A stretch of DNA of 64,000 nucleotides, taken from an uncultured Collinsella sp. GTDB taxonomy: Bacteria; Actinomycetota; Coriobacteriia; Coriobacteriales; Coriobacteriaceae. The position numbers were made by a program, and so were the translations under genes. Shown here piece by piece: positions 53,301 through 60,436 of the stretch; position 1 is the first letter of the stretch, and every line of letters begins with the position of its first letter. The notes under the pieces were generated by a model. That model had not been told where the DNA came from. It did no database searches and saw only the letters and a program-made list of their open reading frames with translations. Location of the stretch: the NCBI GenBank assembly GCA_900549715.1, contig URPK01000009.1, positions 24,558-88,557 on the forward strand, read 5' to 3'.

Positions 53301-53898
53301 CGACGACGTGACCTGCACCTTTGCGCCCGGTACCATGACCTGCATCATGGGGCGCTCGGGCTCGGGCAAGTCGACGCTGCTTAAGCTGCTCATGCGCTTT
53401 TGGGACCCCGCAGCCGGCACCATCACGGTGAGCGGTGTCGATGCCCGCCACATCAACACGGCGAGCCTGCGCAGCCACGAGGCCTATATGACCCAGGACA
53501 CACATCTGTTCTGCGGCACCGTACGCGAGAATCTGCTGGTCGCGCACGCCAACGCCACCAATGCCGAGCTGCTCGACGCTTGCCGCTCCGCTTCGCTTAC
53601 CGCCCTCATCGACCGCCTGCCGCAGGGTCTCGACACCCCGGTTGCCGAGCTGGGCGACTCGCTCTCGGGCGGCGAGCGCCAACGCATCGGCCTTGCGCGC
53701 ATCTTCCTCAACGACGCGCCTTTCATCTTGCTCGACGAGCCCACCAGCGCACTCGACGCCCTCAACGAGGCGTCCGTAATGCAGGCCGTTGACGAGCTCA
53801 AGCGCCGCGGCAAGACCATCGTACTCGTAAGCCACCGTGCCAGCACCTGCGCCTTTGCCGATTGCTCGCTTTCGGTCGAGCACGGGAGGCTGAGCTAG
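50323..53898 (+). CDS. Double-length ABC exporter (CydD-CydC-like fusion)
   Basis: 1191 residues holding two complete half-transporters. Each half has about six transmembrane helices and a nucleotide-binding domain. Half 1: Walker A GESGGGKST at about 367, signature LSGGQRQR, Walker B YVFDEATS near 492. Half 2: GRSGSGKST at about 1009, LSGGERQR, ILLDEPTS near 1137. The first membrane half (LKVYQADRSWHERINTESERFR) is CydD-like. CydDC exports cysteine and glutathione and is needed for cytochrome bd; here two genes are fused in one chain. An Ala/Ser/Asp linker (about 585-625) joins them. AGGAGG lies 6 nt before the ATG. Confidence 0.88.
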   Translation: MFEKRLFSLVPQATPHIMASVLFKWIALMANITVMWVLARILGGIVTDGLSAALAVDALAQAALPLAAATIVRAVSIYLAQRAGDKAAFEAVRRVRSLVYDKLTALGPSYTETVPTAEAVQTSVEGATQLQVYFGGYLPQLFFAGLAPITLFALLVGQAGLPAALLLACVPVIPVSIMMVMRNAKKIGAEYWGSYVDLGGMFLEAVQGLTTLKVYQADRSWHERINTESERFRTATMRLLVMQLRSICVMDLVVYMGAALGIIVATLQLATGKIGFEAAFLIVFLSQEFFLPMRRLGSLFHTAMNGMAASRRMFGILDTPEPERGDVELDGRGDIELAGVSYAYGDRTVLDSASATIAHGSLVALVGESGGGKSTIAGIIAGRKGAYRGSVRIGGVELRDATAASLMRAVTLVPTNGHLFAGTLRDNLLLAQPSATDTELLRALDRTRVAAFVQANGRLDMVINEGGTNLSGGQRQRVCMARALLHDSPIYVFDEATSNVDAASEAAIGEVIASLAGGHTVIVVAHRLSTIVGADQILVLERGRIAEHGTHGELLATAGAYARMWNSQEQLSAYAYAEDDAEDVEDAGAVEAVDGSAACTDGLNGASSSSAAAALDSGRVRRSAPSIMWRMMGLVRPLAGWLVLAVALGSIGMLTAAFVPAFGALGLMAALGRNALGLGLIAACAACAACGIARGPLHYGEQLCNHYIAFRLLAHIRNLVFGALRQLAPAKLEGRGKGELVSLVTSDIELLEVFYAHTISPIAIALVCTVVFEGFLLAVSPELAGIALVAYAVLGVLLPLTSAKACGTTGRQSREGAGKLGAYVLDSLRGASETIQFAGGADRSRALAKLTEQVGAVDARLKRRQAASEAVADALILAANLVMLGHALQLVAAGTIDFAAAFVAVFTFVSSFGSVMAVSRLGASLQETLASGARVLDLLDERPQCAEVADGQDVEFAGAAAEHVSFSYAGGVDAGGAGATEQVANDAAANLILDDVTCTFAPGTMTCIMGRSGSGKSTLLKLLMRFWDPAAGTITVSGVDARHINTASLRSHEAYMTQDTHLFCGTVRENLLVAHANATNAELLDACRSASLTALIDRLPQGLDTPVAELGDSLSGGERQRIGLARIFLNDAPFILLDEPTSALDALNEASVMQAVDELKRRGKTIVLVSHRASTCAFADCSLSVEHGRLS

Positions 53899-54318
53899 AT
53901 GGCGCGCACCGCCGACACACCGGAGCTGGCACGCAAACGTGAGCGCGAGGCCCAAATGGTGTCGCAGATGATTGCGCTGTGGTGTCGTGGGCATCATGGC
54001 GGCGGGCATGCGGTCGAACAGGCTGGCGACGATGAGCCCGTGCGCGTGAAGCTCGGCCTTCGGACCATTACGCTCTGCCCCGAATGCGCCGAGCTGCAGA
54101 AATACGCCATCGCGCGCATTGAGCACTGCCCGCACATGGGCACCAAGACATTTTGCTCGGCCTGTCCTTCGCATTGCTACCGGCCTGCCATGCGCGAGAA
54201 GATCCGCGAGATCATGCGCTGGTCGGGACCGCGTATGATCCGCTATCGCCCCATCACCGCCGTAAGACACGCGATGGTAACGGTGCAGGCCAAACGCGTG
54301 GCGGCACGAAGCAAGTAG
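53899..54318 (+). CDS. YgbA_NO family protein (nitrous-oxide-stimulated promoter family)
   Basis: 139 residues. Cys60, 63, 77, 86, 89 and 93 form the block TLCPECAELQKYA...HCPHMGTKTFCSACPSHCY, followed by RPAMREKIREIMRWSGPRMI, the family hallmark. E. coli YgbA is induced by nitric oxide (NsrR regulon). The cysteine pattern suggests a metal or Fe-S site. The ATG directly follows the ABC exporter's TAG with no spacer, so both are one operon. A link to nitrosative stress is inference. Confidence 0.85.
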   Translation: MARTADTPELARKREREAQMVSQMIALWCRGHHGGGHAVEQAGDDEPVRVKLGLRTITLCPECAELQKYAIARIEHCPHMGTKTFCSACPSHCYRPAMREKIREIMRWSGPRMIRYRPITAVRHAMVTVQAKRVAARSK

Positions 54319-54437
54319 TCGCCGGCGCCGGCACGCGCCGCCTGCCCTTTCCAGTCGGTTTCGACTTGCAGCGTTCCCGCCGCGCCGAGGCTGCGCCATT
54401 ACAATGAAGCGGATTCGCTTGACGCAAAGGAGTCACC

Positions 54438-55349
54438 ATGCCCGCCTGCCCGCTGGTCGATTGCCATACTCATACCTCGTTCTCGGACGGGCACGCCTCG
54501 TTCGAGGACAACGTCCGTGCCGCTGCTGCCGCCGGCTGCCGCGTCATGGTCTCGACCGACCACCTTACCCTGCCCGCCAGTATGGATGCTAACTGCGAGG
54601 TGCAGGTCGTCGAGGGCGACTTGCCGGCACATCGTTTGTCCTTTGAGGACGCCCGCAAACTCGCCGCGCAGATTGCGCCGGAGCTCACCTTTATCTACGG
54701 TTTTGAATGCGATTGGTACGAGGGCTGCGAGCCCTTGGTAGAGCACTGGTCCCAGGGCGCCGTCGTACGTCTGGGCAGCGTGCACTGGATTGGCAACCCG
54801 GGCGATATTGCGGCAGGCGCCGCGGGCACGGCAGGGACAGAGGACGTCGCGCGCCCCGATACACCCGATTCCCTTTGCGGTTGGATCGACGACGATACCA
54901 ACCTGCATGTTTGGGAAAACTTAGGCGTGCGCGGCGTGTGGGAGTGCTACGTCGACGACTGGTGCCGTGCTTGCGAAAGCTCACTCAACTTTGACGCGAT
55001 GGCCCATCCCGACCTGGTCATGCGCTTTTCGAAGGACGGCTTTGCACCCGACTTTGACCCCGCGCCGTTTTGGGAGCAGATGGCCGAATGCGCCCACGAT
55101 ACGGGTCGCCGCGTTGAGGTCTCGACCGCCGCACCGCGCAAGGGGCTCGACGATTACTACCCCGCGACCGGGCTGTTGCGCCGCTTCGCCCATGCCGAGG
55201 TGCCCATCACCTTTGGCTCGGACGCGCACCGCGCCTGCGACATCTGCTGGAACATCCGCGAGGCCCAGGCCCACGCCTACGACTGCGGCTACCGGGCCTT
55301 CGATATCCCCCACCCCACCGGCGAATGGGAATCCACGCCCCTCGCCTAA
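54438..55349 (+). CDS. hisK: PHP-domain histidinol-phosphatase (HisK/HisJ-type)
   Basis: 303 residues, PHP fold. DCHTHTSFSDG at residues 8-18, VSTDH, LGSVHW, DAMAHPDLV and GSDAHRACDICWNI are the five metal motifs. The family hydrolyses L-histidinol phosphate. The location, convergent with the hisE end of the his operon, makes it the probable missing step (no HisN/HisB phosphatase domain is present). AAAGGAG precedes the ATG. A general PHP phosphoesterase is possible. Confidence 0.85.
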   Translation: MPACPLVDCHTHTSFSDGHASFEDNVRAAAAAGCRVMVSTDHLTLPASMDANCEVQVVEGDLPAHRLSFEDARKLAAQIAPELTFIYGFECDWYEGCEPLVEHWSQGAVVRLGSVHWIGNPGDIAAGAAGTAGTEDVARPDTPDSLCGWIDDDTNLHVWENLGVRGVWECYVDDWCRACESSLNFDAMAHPDLVMRFSKDGFAPDFDPAPFWEQMAECAHDTGRRVEVSTAAPRKGLDDYYPATGLLRRFAHAEVPITFGSDAHRACDICWNIREAQAHAYDCGYRAFDIPHPTGEWESTPLA

Positions 55350-55380
55350 CTAGTCGTTTAAGAACGTCCCCAATGACTAG
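55349..55380. repeat. GGGACGTTC-type repeat, copy 6, spanning two stop codons
   Basis: ACTAGTCGTTTAAGAACG followed by TCCCCAATGACTAG: palindromic ends CTAGTC/GACTAG. It touches the hisK stop and supplies the hisE TAG stop itself. Confidence 0.8.
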
Positions 55381-55694
55381 TGGCGGCGGGCGTTGAGTTC
55401 GCCGGCCAGTTCGTCGAGGGTGATGCCGTAGCGCTCGAGCGTCACGAGCAGGTGGTAGATCAGGTCGCCGGCCTCGTAGCGGATGTGATCGTGGTCGTTA
55501 TCCTTGCAGGCCATGATCACCTCGCTCGCCTCCTCGGCAAGCTTCTTGAGAAGCTCGTCCTCGACGTCGGTCAGCAGACGCGCGGTATAGCTCTCCTGCG
55601 GCGATGCGTCGCGACGACCGTGAATCACCTCGGCCAGTCCCGTCAGCGTCTCACCGATGTTTCCCGGCTGCACGTTAGCTGTTCTGACTCCCAT
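55377..55694 (-). CDS. hisE: Phosphoribosyl-ATP diphosphatase
   Basis: 105 residues. PQESYTARLLTDVEDELLKKLAEEASEVIMACKDND and RYEAGDLIYHLLVTLERYG are the HisE motifs (EExxE...ExxD). Step 2 of histidine synthesis. It is a separate protein here rather than fused to HisI. Last gene of the operon, 15 bp beyond the RDAC gene. Confidence 0.95.
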   Translation of the reverse strand: MGVRTANVQPGNIGETLTGLAEVIHGRRDASPQESYTARLLTDVEDELLKKLAEEASEVIMACKDNDHDHIRYEAGDLIYHLLVTLERYGITLDELAGELNARRH

Positions 55695-55709
55695 GGTTAT
55701 TTCCTCTCG

Positions 55710-55937
55710 TTACTGCAGCGTAAAGTAGGTACCGGTCTCATCGAACCGAGGCTTTGCGCCCTTTTTCTCAAAGAACTCGACGATGACGGCATGGGCCTCA
55801 TTGAGCCTTTCCTTCTCGGCCTCGAGCCAAAGCGACTGCGCCCCGCAGGCATCAGTCAGGTGCACGCGGCATGGCACGCCCGCGCGGAGGAGCTCGGTGT
55901 TGCATTCGGCGACTTCGAACGGCGTCACGACCTTCAT
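55710..55937 (-). CDS. RDAC-family small protein
   Basis: 75 residues. CRVHLTDACGAQSLWLE resembles the motif HLRDACGxQSF that names the small RDAC family I recall from Clostridia and Coriobacteria; here Thr replaces Arg. The C-terminus (AHAVIVEFFEKKGAKPRFDETGTYFTL) is also family-like. The function is unknown. Its ATG (55935-55937) lies 6 bp past a nine-G tract that doubles as ribosome binding site and lies within the hisI 3' end. Location between hisI and hisE is unusual. Confidence 0.7.
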   Translation of the reverse strand: MKVVTPFEVAECNTELLRAGVPCRVHLTDACGAQSLWLEAEKERLNEAHAVIVEFFEKKGAKPRFDETGTYFTLQ

Positions 55938-56277
55938 CGTGTTCCCCCCCCCTTACGCGCTTAAAGAAGCAGGTACGGTTGCCGGTATGGCAGGCCGGGC
56001 CCGGTGAGTCCACTTTGACCAGCAGCGTATCGCTATCGCAGTCGGCCCAGAGCTCCTTGACCTCCTGCATGTTGCCACTCGTCGCGCCCTTGTTCCAGAG
56101 CTCCTGACGGCTGCGACTCCAAAACCACGTGGTCCCGGTCTTGAGCGTCAGCCCCACCGATTCCTCGTTCATCCAAGCAACCATAAGCACCTCGCCGGTG
56201 TCATATTGCTGAACCACACAAGGAATCAGCCCGTGGGCGTCGTATTTAAGCTCGGTAGCATTTATTACCTCAGTCAT
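55852..56277 (-). CDS. hisI: Phosphoribosyl-AMP cyclohydrolase, 3' end shifted by a poly-G tract
   Basis: 141 residues as read. TWFWSRSRQELWNKGATSGN, DCDSDTLLVKVD and GPACHTGNRTCF are the catalytic and zinc motifs and are intact by residue 104. Normal HisI proteins end soon after this point. Here a run of nine G (55944-55952) leads into 34 odd residues (GEHDEGRDAVRSRR...) that overlap the RDAC gene in another frame. With seven or ten G the frame would end at a TGA overlapping the RDAC ATG; with eight it would fuse to RDAC. Start at 56275-56277 with GGGAG upstream. Confidence 0.88.
   Translation of the reverse strand: MTEVINATELKYDAHGLIPCVVQQYDTGEVLMVAWMNEESVGLTLKTGTTWFWSRSRQELWNKGATSGNMQEVKELWADCDSDTLLVKVDSPGPACHTGNRTCFFKRVRGGEHDEGRDAVRSRRMQHRAPPRGRAMPRAPD
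55944..55952 (-). other. Homopolymeric G(9) tract deciding the hisI reading frame
   Basis: Nine consecutive G on the minus strand, after GCGCGTAA and before AACACGATG. It is the only such long run in the his operon and is the RDAC ribosome binding site. Confidence 0.9.
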
Positions 56278-56306
56278 CATTTCTCCCAAGTAACAAACGA
56301 AATCCC

Positions 56307-56423
56307 ACAGGTCGGCGAGGGTTGTCCAGGTGCCGCAGGTTGCCGCGAAAGAGGAGCGACGCGTACTTTGGTACGCGAGCGACGGTTTGAGCGGCAAGAT
56401 GCGGTGCCTGGGCAAGCCGCAGC
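56307..56423 (-). repeat. 117-bp intergenic hairpin element, copy B (after hisF)
   Basis: Second copy of the element at 25274-25389, starting 2 bp from the hisF stop, in the hisF-hisI gap. The inner stem GCGTAC-CAAA-GTACGC and outer arms are retained. A hisI translation extended through it has no ribosome binding site. Confidence 0.87.
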
Positions 56424-56424
56424 A

Positions 56425-57207
56425 CTAGAAGTCCAGCCTCACAGGGATGCCTTGGCTGGCCATATACTCCTTCACCTGGCGAATGCTGAAAGTTCCAAAG
56501 TGAAAGACGCTGGCCGCCAGTACGGCGTCGGCTTCGCCCTCGATCACGCCCTCGGCAAAATGCTCGAGCGTGCCCACGCCGCCGCTCGCGATGACGGGAA
56601 TCGGCACCGCACGCGCCACGGCGCGGGTGAGTGCCAGGTCGAAGCCAGCCTTGGTGCCGTCGCGATCCATGCTGGTGAGCAAGATCTCACCGGCGCCGCG
56701 ACGAGCCGCTTCCTCGGCCCACGCCACCGCATCGATACCCGTGGCGTTGCGACCGCCCGCCGTGAAGACCTCCCACTTGTCGGCATCCGGCTGACCGGGC
56801 AGGCCCACGCGCTTGGCATCAATCGCCACGACCACGGCCTGGCTGCCAAACGCCGCGGCGGCCTGGCTGATCAACGACGGATCGCGCACGGCGGCAGAGT
56901 TAAGCGACACCTTGTCGGCACCGGCGGCAACCATGGTTCGCATGCCCGCCAAGTCGCGGAAACCGCCGCCCACGGTATAGGGAATAGCGAGCTCCTCGGC
57001 CGCGTGCGCCGCCATCTCGATGGTCGTCGCGCGGTTGTCGCTCGTCGCGGTAATGTCCAGGAAGACGACCTCGTCTGCACCCTCGCGGTCGTAGGCGCGC
57101 GCCAGCTCCACCGGGTCGCCAGCATCGCGCAGGCTCACAAAGTTGACGCCCTTGACCACGCGGCCGTCCTTAACATCCAGACAGGGAATCACGCGTTTGG
57201 CAAGCAT
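56425..57207 (-). CDS. hisF: Imidazole glycerol phosphate synthase cyclase subunit
   Basis: 260 residues, TIM barrel. CLDVKDGRVVKGVNF carries catalytic Asp11, and VVAIDAKR the second Asp (about 130); ADEVVFLDITA and VPIPVIASGGVGT are phosphate-site strands. With HisH it makes IGP and AICAR. It lies 3 bp after hisA. Confidence 0.97.
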   Translation of the reverse strand: MLAKRVIPCLDVKDGRVVKGVNFVSLRDAGDPVELARAYDREGADEVVFLDITATSDNRATTIEMAAHAAEELAIPYTVGGGFRDLAGMRTMVAAGADKVSLNSAAVRDPSLISQAAAAFGSQAVVVAIDAKRVGLPGQPDADKWEVFTAGGRNATGIDAVAWAEEAARRGAGEILLTSMDRDGTKAGFDLALTRAVARAVPIPVIASGGVGTLEHFAEGVIEGEADAVLAASVFHFGTFSIRQVKEYMASQGIPVRLDF

Positions 57208-57210
57208 GGG

Positions 57211-57954
57211 CTACTCCTTCCCTCGGGCGGCGGCCAACGCCTGGGCCAGCGTAAAGTTGCCCTCGTAGAGCGCACGACCGGTAATGGCACCCTCGATGGC
57301 ATCCTCGCCCACCGCGGCCAGTGCGCGGATATCGTCGAGCGTCGAGATGCCGCCCGAAGCCACGACGGGAAAGCCCGCGACCTCGGCCACATGGCGATAC
57401 GCCGCCACGTCGATGCCCGTCTGCATGCCATCGCGCGCGATGTCGGTATACACCAGATGCTTAAAGCCCAGCTCGGTGAGCTGCGCCACGGCGTCGTCGA
57501 GCGCCACACCCGCGCCGTCGCGCCAACCATTCACCTTGACCTGGCCGTCACGGGCGGCAATGTCTGCCACCAGTAACTCGCCAAAGCCTTGGGCCGCCAC
57601 CTCGGCAAAACCCGGCTCAGTCACCAGCACGGTGCCCAGTGCGATGCGACGCGCGCCGTAGCCGGCCAGCTCGTCGATGCGCGCGAGCGAGCGAACGCCG
57701 CCGCCCACGTCCACGGACAGGCCGTCGACGCTGCAGATGGCCTTAATCGCCGCCGAGTTGGCAGCGCACGCGTCCTCGTCCTCGCCAAAGGCAGCGGACA
57801 GGTCGACGACATGCACCCAGCTCGCGCCCTGCTCGGCAAACGAGCGGGCGACGGCCACGGGGTCGTCGGAATATACCTTGCAGCGGCTCCGGTCGCCGCA
57901 CTCCAGGCGCACGACCTTGCCGCCGATCAAATCGATTGCAGGAAACAGGATCAT
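57211..57954 (-). CDS. hisA: ProFAR isomerase
   Basis: 247 residues, TIM barrel homologous to HisF. PAIDLIGGKVVRLECGD holds the first Asp, and YTDIARDGMQTGIDV the second, with GGGVRSLARIDEL between. It isomerises ProFAR to PRFAR. It overlaps the hisH stop by 4 bp (ATGA). Confidence 0.96.
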   Translation of the reverse strand: MILFPAIDLIGGKVVRLECGDRSRCKVYSDDPVAVARSFAEQGASWVHVVDLSAAFGEDEDACAANSAAIKAICSVDGLSVDVGGGVRSLARIDELAGYGARRIALGTVLVTEPGFAEVAAQGFGELLVADIAARDGQVKVNGWRDGAGVALDDAVAQLTELGFKHLVYTDIARDGMQTGIDVAAYRHVAEVAGFPVVASGGISTLDDIRALAAVGEDAIEGAITGRALYEGNFTLAQALAAARGKE

Positions 57955-58652
57955 CGGCCAACCTCCTCGACGATGTTGACGAAGTTCTTAAGGATGCGCT
58001 GACCAAGCGCGGAGGATTTCTCGGGATGGAACTGACAGCCCCACGCGTTGCCGTGACGCGCGATGCACGGGAAGCTCCGCGTGTAGTGCGTGCGCGCCAA
58101 AACATCAGCGGCATCGGCGTCGTCGGCCACCGCGTAGCTGTGGGTGAAGTACATGTTGGCACCCTCGGCAAAACCGGCGAGCAACGGATCGGCCGAACCG
58201 GCGGGCGTCATGTGCACCTGGTCCCAGCCCACGTGCGGCACCTTCAGGCGGCTCGACTCCAAGCGCGTGCACGAGCCGCGCATGATGCCCAGGCCATCGA
58301 CCCAGGGGCCGCCAGACTGCTCGGGGGTGCCGCCATCCGCGGCCACGCCCTCGTCCGCAGGCACGCCCTCGTTGCCGCGCTCAAAAAAGAGCTGAAGGCC
58401 CAGGCAGATGCCGAGCAGCGGAGTTCCGGCGACAACGGCACCGAGCACCGCGTCCGCCTCGCCGCTCTGGCGCATAAAGGCGATCGCGTCATAGAACGCG
58501 CCCACGCCCGGGATGACCAGGCCGTCGGCGCGGCGGATCTGCTCCGGATCATCCGATGTACAGGCGGCGGCACCGGCGCGCGCAAGCCCGCGCACGACGC
58601 TCGACAAGTTGCCCTTGTGGTAGTCGACCACCACGATCTTCGGTTCGCCCAC
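57951..58652 (-). CDS. hisH: Imidazole glycerol phosphate synthase glutamine amidotransferase subunit
   Basis: 233 residues starting at GTG 58650-58652, preceded by GGAGGAGGGG. Class I amidotransferase: GICLGLQLFFE holds the catalytic Cys83, and QFHPEKSSALG the His-Glu pair. It supplies ammonia to HisF. A ~20-residue acidic loop (GVPADEGVAADGGTPEQSGG) is an insertion relative to short HisH proteins. The longer frame upstream is antisense-like sequence without a ribosome binding site. Confidence 0.94.
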   Translation of the reverse strand: MGEPKIVVVDYHKGNLSSVVRGLARAGAAACTSDDPEQIRRADGLVIPGVGAFYDAIAFMRQSGEADAVLGAVVAGTPLLGICLGLQLFFERGNEGVPADEGVAADGGTPEQSGGPWVDGLGIMRGSCTRLESSRLKVPHVGWDQVHMTPAGSADPLLAGFAEGANMYFTHSYAVADDADAADVLARTHYTRSFPCIARHGNAWGCQFHPEKSSALGQRILKNFVNIVEEVGR

Positions 58653-58677
58653 GCGACCCCTCCTCCTCGTCTTGTCC

Positions 58678-58718
58678 AAAACCACCACAAAGGGGACAGG
58701 CACCTTCGTAGTGGTTTT
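58678..58718. repeat. Hairpin repeat inside the his operon (GGGGACAGG type)
   Basis: AAAACCACCACAAAGG (58678-58693) pairs with CCTTCGTAGTGGTTTT (58703-58718) at 14 of 16 positions, with loop GGACAGGCA. It fills the 80-bp hisB-hisH gap, the widest after hisF-hisI. Confidence 0.82.
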
Positions 58719-58731
58719 ACCTTTGTAGCGG

Positions 58732-59319
58732 TTACAGCGAGCCCTTGGTGCTGGGGATGCCCTGCACGCGGGGATCGAGCTCGCAGGCGTGGCGCATCGT
58801 GCGGCCCACGGCCTTAAAGGCGGCCTCGATAATGTGATGCGAGTTACCGCCCGCCAGTTCGCGAACGTGCAGCGTGAGCTTGGCATCGCGCGCGAAGGCG
58901 TAGAAGAACTCGACGGCCAGCTCGGTATCAAAGCTGCCCACGCGCTCGATGGGCACGGGCAGCTCGCAGTAGGCCTGCCCGCGGCCCGAAATATCAACAG
59001 CAGCCATCACAAGCGTCTCGTCCATGGCGATCGCCGCGTCGGCAAAGCGCGTAATGCCCGCCTTGTCGCCCAGCGCCTGACAAAACGCCTCGCCCAGCAC
59101 AATACCCGTGTCCTCGACGGTGTGGTGCGCATCGACCTCCACGTCGCCCACCGCGTGCACCGTCAGATCGAACAGACCATGGCGGCCAAAAGCGTTGAGC
59201 ATGTGGTCGAAAAACGGCACGCCGGTCGAGATATCGCACACGCCGCTTCCGTCCAGGTCGAGTTTTACGACAATGTCGGTCTCGCCCGTCTTGCGGGTTA
59301 CCTCGGCATAGCGGTCCAT
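58732..59319 (-). CDS. hisB: Imidazoleglycerol-phosphate dehydratase
   Basis: 195 residues, monofunctional. FFDHMLNAFGRHGLFDL, DAHHTVEDTGIVLGEAF and NSHHIIEAAFKAVGR are the two Mn-binding halves. No phosphatase domain is fused, which fits the separate PHP phosphatase. It follows hisC with no gap (hisC stop at 59320). Confidence 0.97.
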   Translation of the reverse strand: MDRYAEVTRKTGETDIVVKLDLDGSGVCDISTGVPFFDHMLNAFGRHGLFDLTVHAVGDVEVDAHHTVEDTGIVLGEAFCQALGDKAGITRFADAAIAMDETLVMAAVDISGRGQAYCELPVPIERVGSFDTELAVEFFYAFARDAKLTLHVRELAGGNSHHIIEAAFKAVGRTMRHACELDPRVQGIPSTKGSL

Positions 59320-60435
59320 CTACATCTCCTCCTTCACCAGCGCGGCAAACGCGGCCAGCACCTCGTCGTTTTCCTGCGGGGTGCCCACGGTAATGCGCAG
59401 GCAGTCCGCGAGCCCCGGCGCGTAGCTAAAGTCGCGCACCAGAATCGAATACTCGTCGCGCAGACGCTCGCGCACACGCGTGGCATGCGGCGTGCGCACG
59501 AGCACAAAATTCGCCGCGCTCGGCCATGCCTCCACGGGCATGCCATCGGCAGCCATTGCGCGCAGGGCGCACAGCTCGCGCTCGCGCTCGGATGCGATCT
59601 GTGCCACCACGGGCGTGTAGGCATCACGGGCACGCACGCAGGCAAGTGCTGCCGCCTGGCTCAGCACGTTAACTGAATAGATCTGGCGAATCGCCGCGAA
59701 CACGTCGACGACCTCGGGTGCCGCAATCACATAGCCCAGACGCGTGCCGGCGGCGCCAAACGCCTTGGACAGCGTATGTAGAATCACCAGGTTGGGATGC
59801 TCGGCGATAAGGCCTTGCGCCGTGGTGGCCGCGCCAAACGAATCGTCGGCAAACTCCACGTAGGCCTCGTCAACCATTACCATGCCGGGGCACGCATCGC
59901 ACAGCGCCGCGACAAAGTCGAGCGGTGCCACGTCACCCGTGGGGTTGTTGGGCGAGGTCACGATTGCCAGGTTACACTCGGGTGCCGCCGCAAGCACGGC
60001 GGCCTGGTCGAGCTCAAAGGTCGCGGGGTCGCGCCACACGTCGCGCACCTCGGTCTGGCAGAGCGACGCAAAGAACGCATACTCGCTAAAGCACGGCGGG
60101 CAGTTGAGCAGGGTCCGTCCCGCGCCGCCAAACGCCAACAGGTAGTTATAGAGCAGCTCGTCGCCGCCGTTGCCCACGCAGACATTCTCGCGCGCCACAC
60201 CATGCCAAGCGGCAAGCTCGTCGCGCAGATCGTTGGACATGGGATCGGGATAGCGGTTGAGCGGCGTGGCAGCCAGGGCGGCGTCGACCGCCTCGCGCAC
60301 GCCAGCCGGCACGGGATAGGTGTTCTCGTTGGCCGAAAGGTTGATGCGTGTGGGCGTAAAGTTGGGATCGTAGGGCTCAATACCGGCCAGGTAAGGCTGG
60401 ACGAGCTCCTTCATGCGCGGCGTGAGTTCGGCCAT
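59320..60435 (-). CDS. hisC: Histidinol-phosphate aminotransferase
   Basis: 371 residues from MAELTPRMKELV (ATG 60433-60435). INLSANENTYP, TSPNNPTGD, VDEAYVEFAD and HTLSKAFGAAGTRLGY (PLP lysine) are the class I/II motifs. It converts imidazole acetol phosphate to histidinol phosphate. It starts 1 bp after hisD. Confidence 0.95.
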   Translation of the reverse strand: MAELTPRMKELVQPYLAGIEPYDPNFTPTRINLSANENTYPVPAGVREAVDAALAATPLNRYPDPMSNDLRDELAAWHGVARENVCVGNGGDELLYNYLLAFGGAGRTLLNCPPCFSEYAFFASLCQTEVRDVWRDPATFELDQAAVLAAAPECNLAIVTSPNNPTGDVAPLDFVAALCDACPGMVMVDEAYVEFADDSFGAATTAQGLIAEHPNLVILHTLSKAFGAAGTRLGYVIAAPEVVDVFAAIRQIYSVNVLSQAAALACVRARDAYTPVVAQIASERERELCALRAMAADGMPVEAWPSAANFVLVRTPHATRVRERLRDEYSILVRDFSYAPGLADCLRITVGTPQENDEVLAAFAALVKEEM

Positions 60436-60436
60436 A

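Noticed and set aside
53092..54399. 435-codon minus-strand open frame opposite the ABC exporter end and YgbA gene
   Set aside because: Arg/Ala-rich shadow; spans two well-supported plus-strand genes.
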